A stretch of 64,000 nt of DNA from Mediterraneibacter butyricigenes (GTDB taxonomy: Bacteria > Bacillota > Clostridia > Lachnospirales > Lachnospiraceae). Of this stretch, positions 60,699 to 64,000 are shown in pieces. The first letter of the stretch is position 1, and each line of letters opens with the position of its first letter. The DNA lies in contig NZ_BHGK01000001.1 of NCBI RefSeq assembly GCF_003574295.1, forward strand, positions 1,612,001-1,676,000, in the 5' to 3' direction. The notes beneath the pieces are model-generated. The model had not been told where the DNA came from. It did no database searches and was given only the letters and a program-made list of their open reading frames with translations. Position numbers and translations under genes: made by a program.

Positions 60699-60720
60699 CT
60701 TCACATAACGAAAGGCTCAG
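60699..60720 (-). repeat. 22-bp inverted repeat, right arm
   Basis: On the minus strand this reads CTGAGCCTTTCGTTATGTGA plus AG, matching 60086-60107 at 20 of 22 positions. Confidence 0.6.
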
Positions 60721-60770
60721 AAGGGAAAATACAGGGTGAAAAAAGAAATTTTTTATTTTTCTGCACAAAA

Positions 60771-60818
60771 AATACCCCTATGACTTCAAAATTGAAATCA
60801 TAGGAGTGTATTTATTTT
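60771..60818. terminator. Terminator at the element/chromosome border
   Basis: AATACCCCTATGA (60771-60783) pairs with TCATAGGAGTGTATT (60798-60812), with an inner TTTCAA-type pairing, followed by TATTTTAT. The 400 bases from 60631 to 61037 hold this stem, one repeat arm and a possible zinc-ribbon relic on the minus strand (CPYC near 60925), but no supported gene. Confidence 0.65.
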
Positions 60819-61037
60819 ATCTATCTTCGTCGATCATTCTATATTTAGTTTTTACAAATCTTAATAAGAAAACAATAAAACTGAATTTTTCTTTACCACT
60901 TACTCTATTTTATATCCACAATATGGACAAGATTTCTCGCATTTTATAGGTGTAATTCTTAAACTTTAGCGACAAAATGAACAACGATTTTTGATTGCAA
61001 TTATAATTAAAATAGTAAGACGAGCAGAACTAGTTTT

Positions 61038-64000
<2,963 letters not shown>

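Noticed and set aside
60900-61030. Small zinc-ribbon protein on the minus strand
   Set aside because: FCR and CPYCGY pairs can be read, but a stop codon separates them and there is no start. At most a relic.

Overview
The window looks like DNA from a gut Clostridia species, most likely Lachnospiraceae (Blautia, Roseburia, Dorea or Ruminococcus-like). The grounds are the low-GC Firmicutes gene style with strong AGGAGG ribosome sites, Tn1549-type conjugative modules, a tet(O/32/O)-tet(40) pair of the kind described from human gut Firmicutes, a bile salt hydrolase-like gene, and PTS sugar operons. Most of it is accessory DNA. Only the right edge (a beta-glucoside PTS and 6-phospho-beta-glucosidase, 61-64 kb) looks like ordinary chromosome. 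No database search was possible, so all names rest on motifs and on remembered family features.

Region 1 (1-20.27 kb) is the right part of an integrative conjugative element (ICE). It carries the end of a PrgI-like gene, a VirB4 ATPase, a class B sortase, a CHAP-domain cell wall hydrolase, two unrecognised minus-strand genes, the tetracycline pair with its attenuator leader, and two sigma-factor-like genes. A GIY-YIG fragment marks an old junction. It continues with an ImmA/XRE pair, a Y-family polymerase cluster, a third sigma factor, a MazF-like toxin with a zinc ribbon, four helix-turn-helix (excisionase-type) genes, and a tyrosine integrase. About 350 bp after the integrase lies the 3' half of a tRNA-Arg(CCU), the likely attachment site.

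Region 2 (20.27-25.1 kb) is a plasmid-type maintenance module: nine TTAGCT/AGCTAA repeats, an attenuator, parB-parA-parB, and a RepA_N initiator gene with 23-bp iterons inside it. Two small genes follow.

Region 3 (25.1-42.3 kb) is cargo: peptidase E, a two-component system with an ABC exporter, pseudogenes (TnpV, class D beta-lactamase/BlaR1-like), a DUF6219-like and CpXC pair, a frameshifted bile salt hydrolase, and a locus joining a small alarmone synthetase, two phospholipase D-type enzymes, a second two-component system, a FUSC-type membrane protein, a CDP-alcohol phosphatidyltransferase and a MATE exporter. Region 4 (43-50.4 kb) is a galactitol-type PTS operon with an aldolase, a triosephosphate isomerase-like protein, a YjbQ protein, a PRD regulator and an iron alcohol dehydrogenase.

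Region 5 (50.6-60.7 kb) is a patchwork of IS66 and ArsR fragments and single-gene modules, followed by the MarR/radical SAM mobile pair system and a DUF4143-type ATPase. Several pieces of regions 2 and 3 recur here as exact fragments: the MATE 3' end, the DUF6219/CpXC block, the 3' end of the 24.7-kb gene, the lipoprotein start and the ATPase end. A short motif, AAATTC-(1-3 nt)-AGTTTG-like, recurs directly after cargo genes in both regions, which suggests cassette-like exchange. An excisionase-like gene between 22-bp inverted repeats (60.1-60.7 kb) may be the worn far end of the element that begins with the rep/par module.
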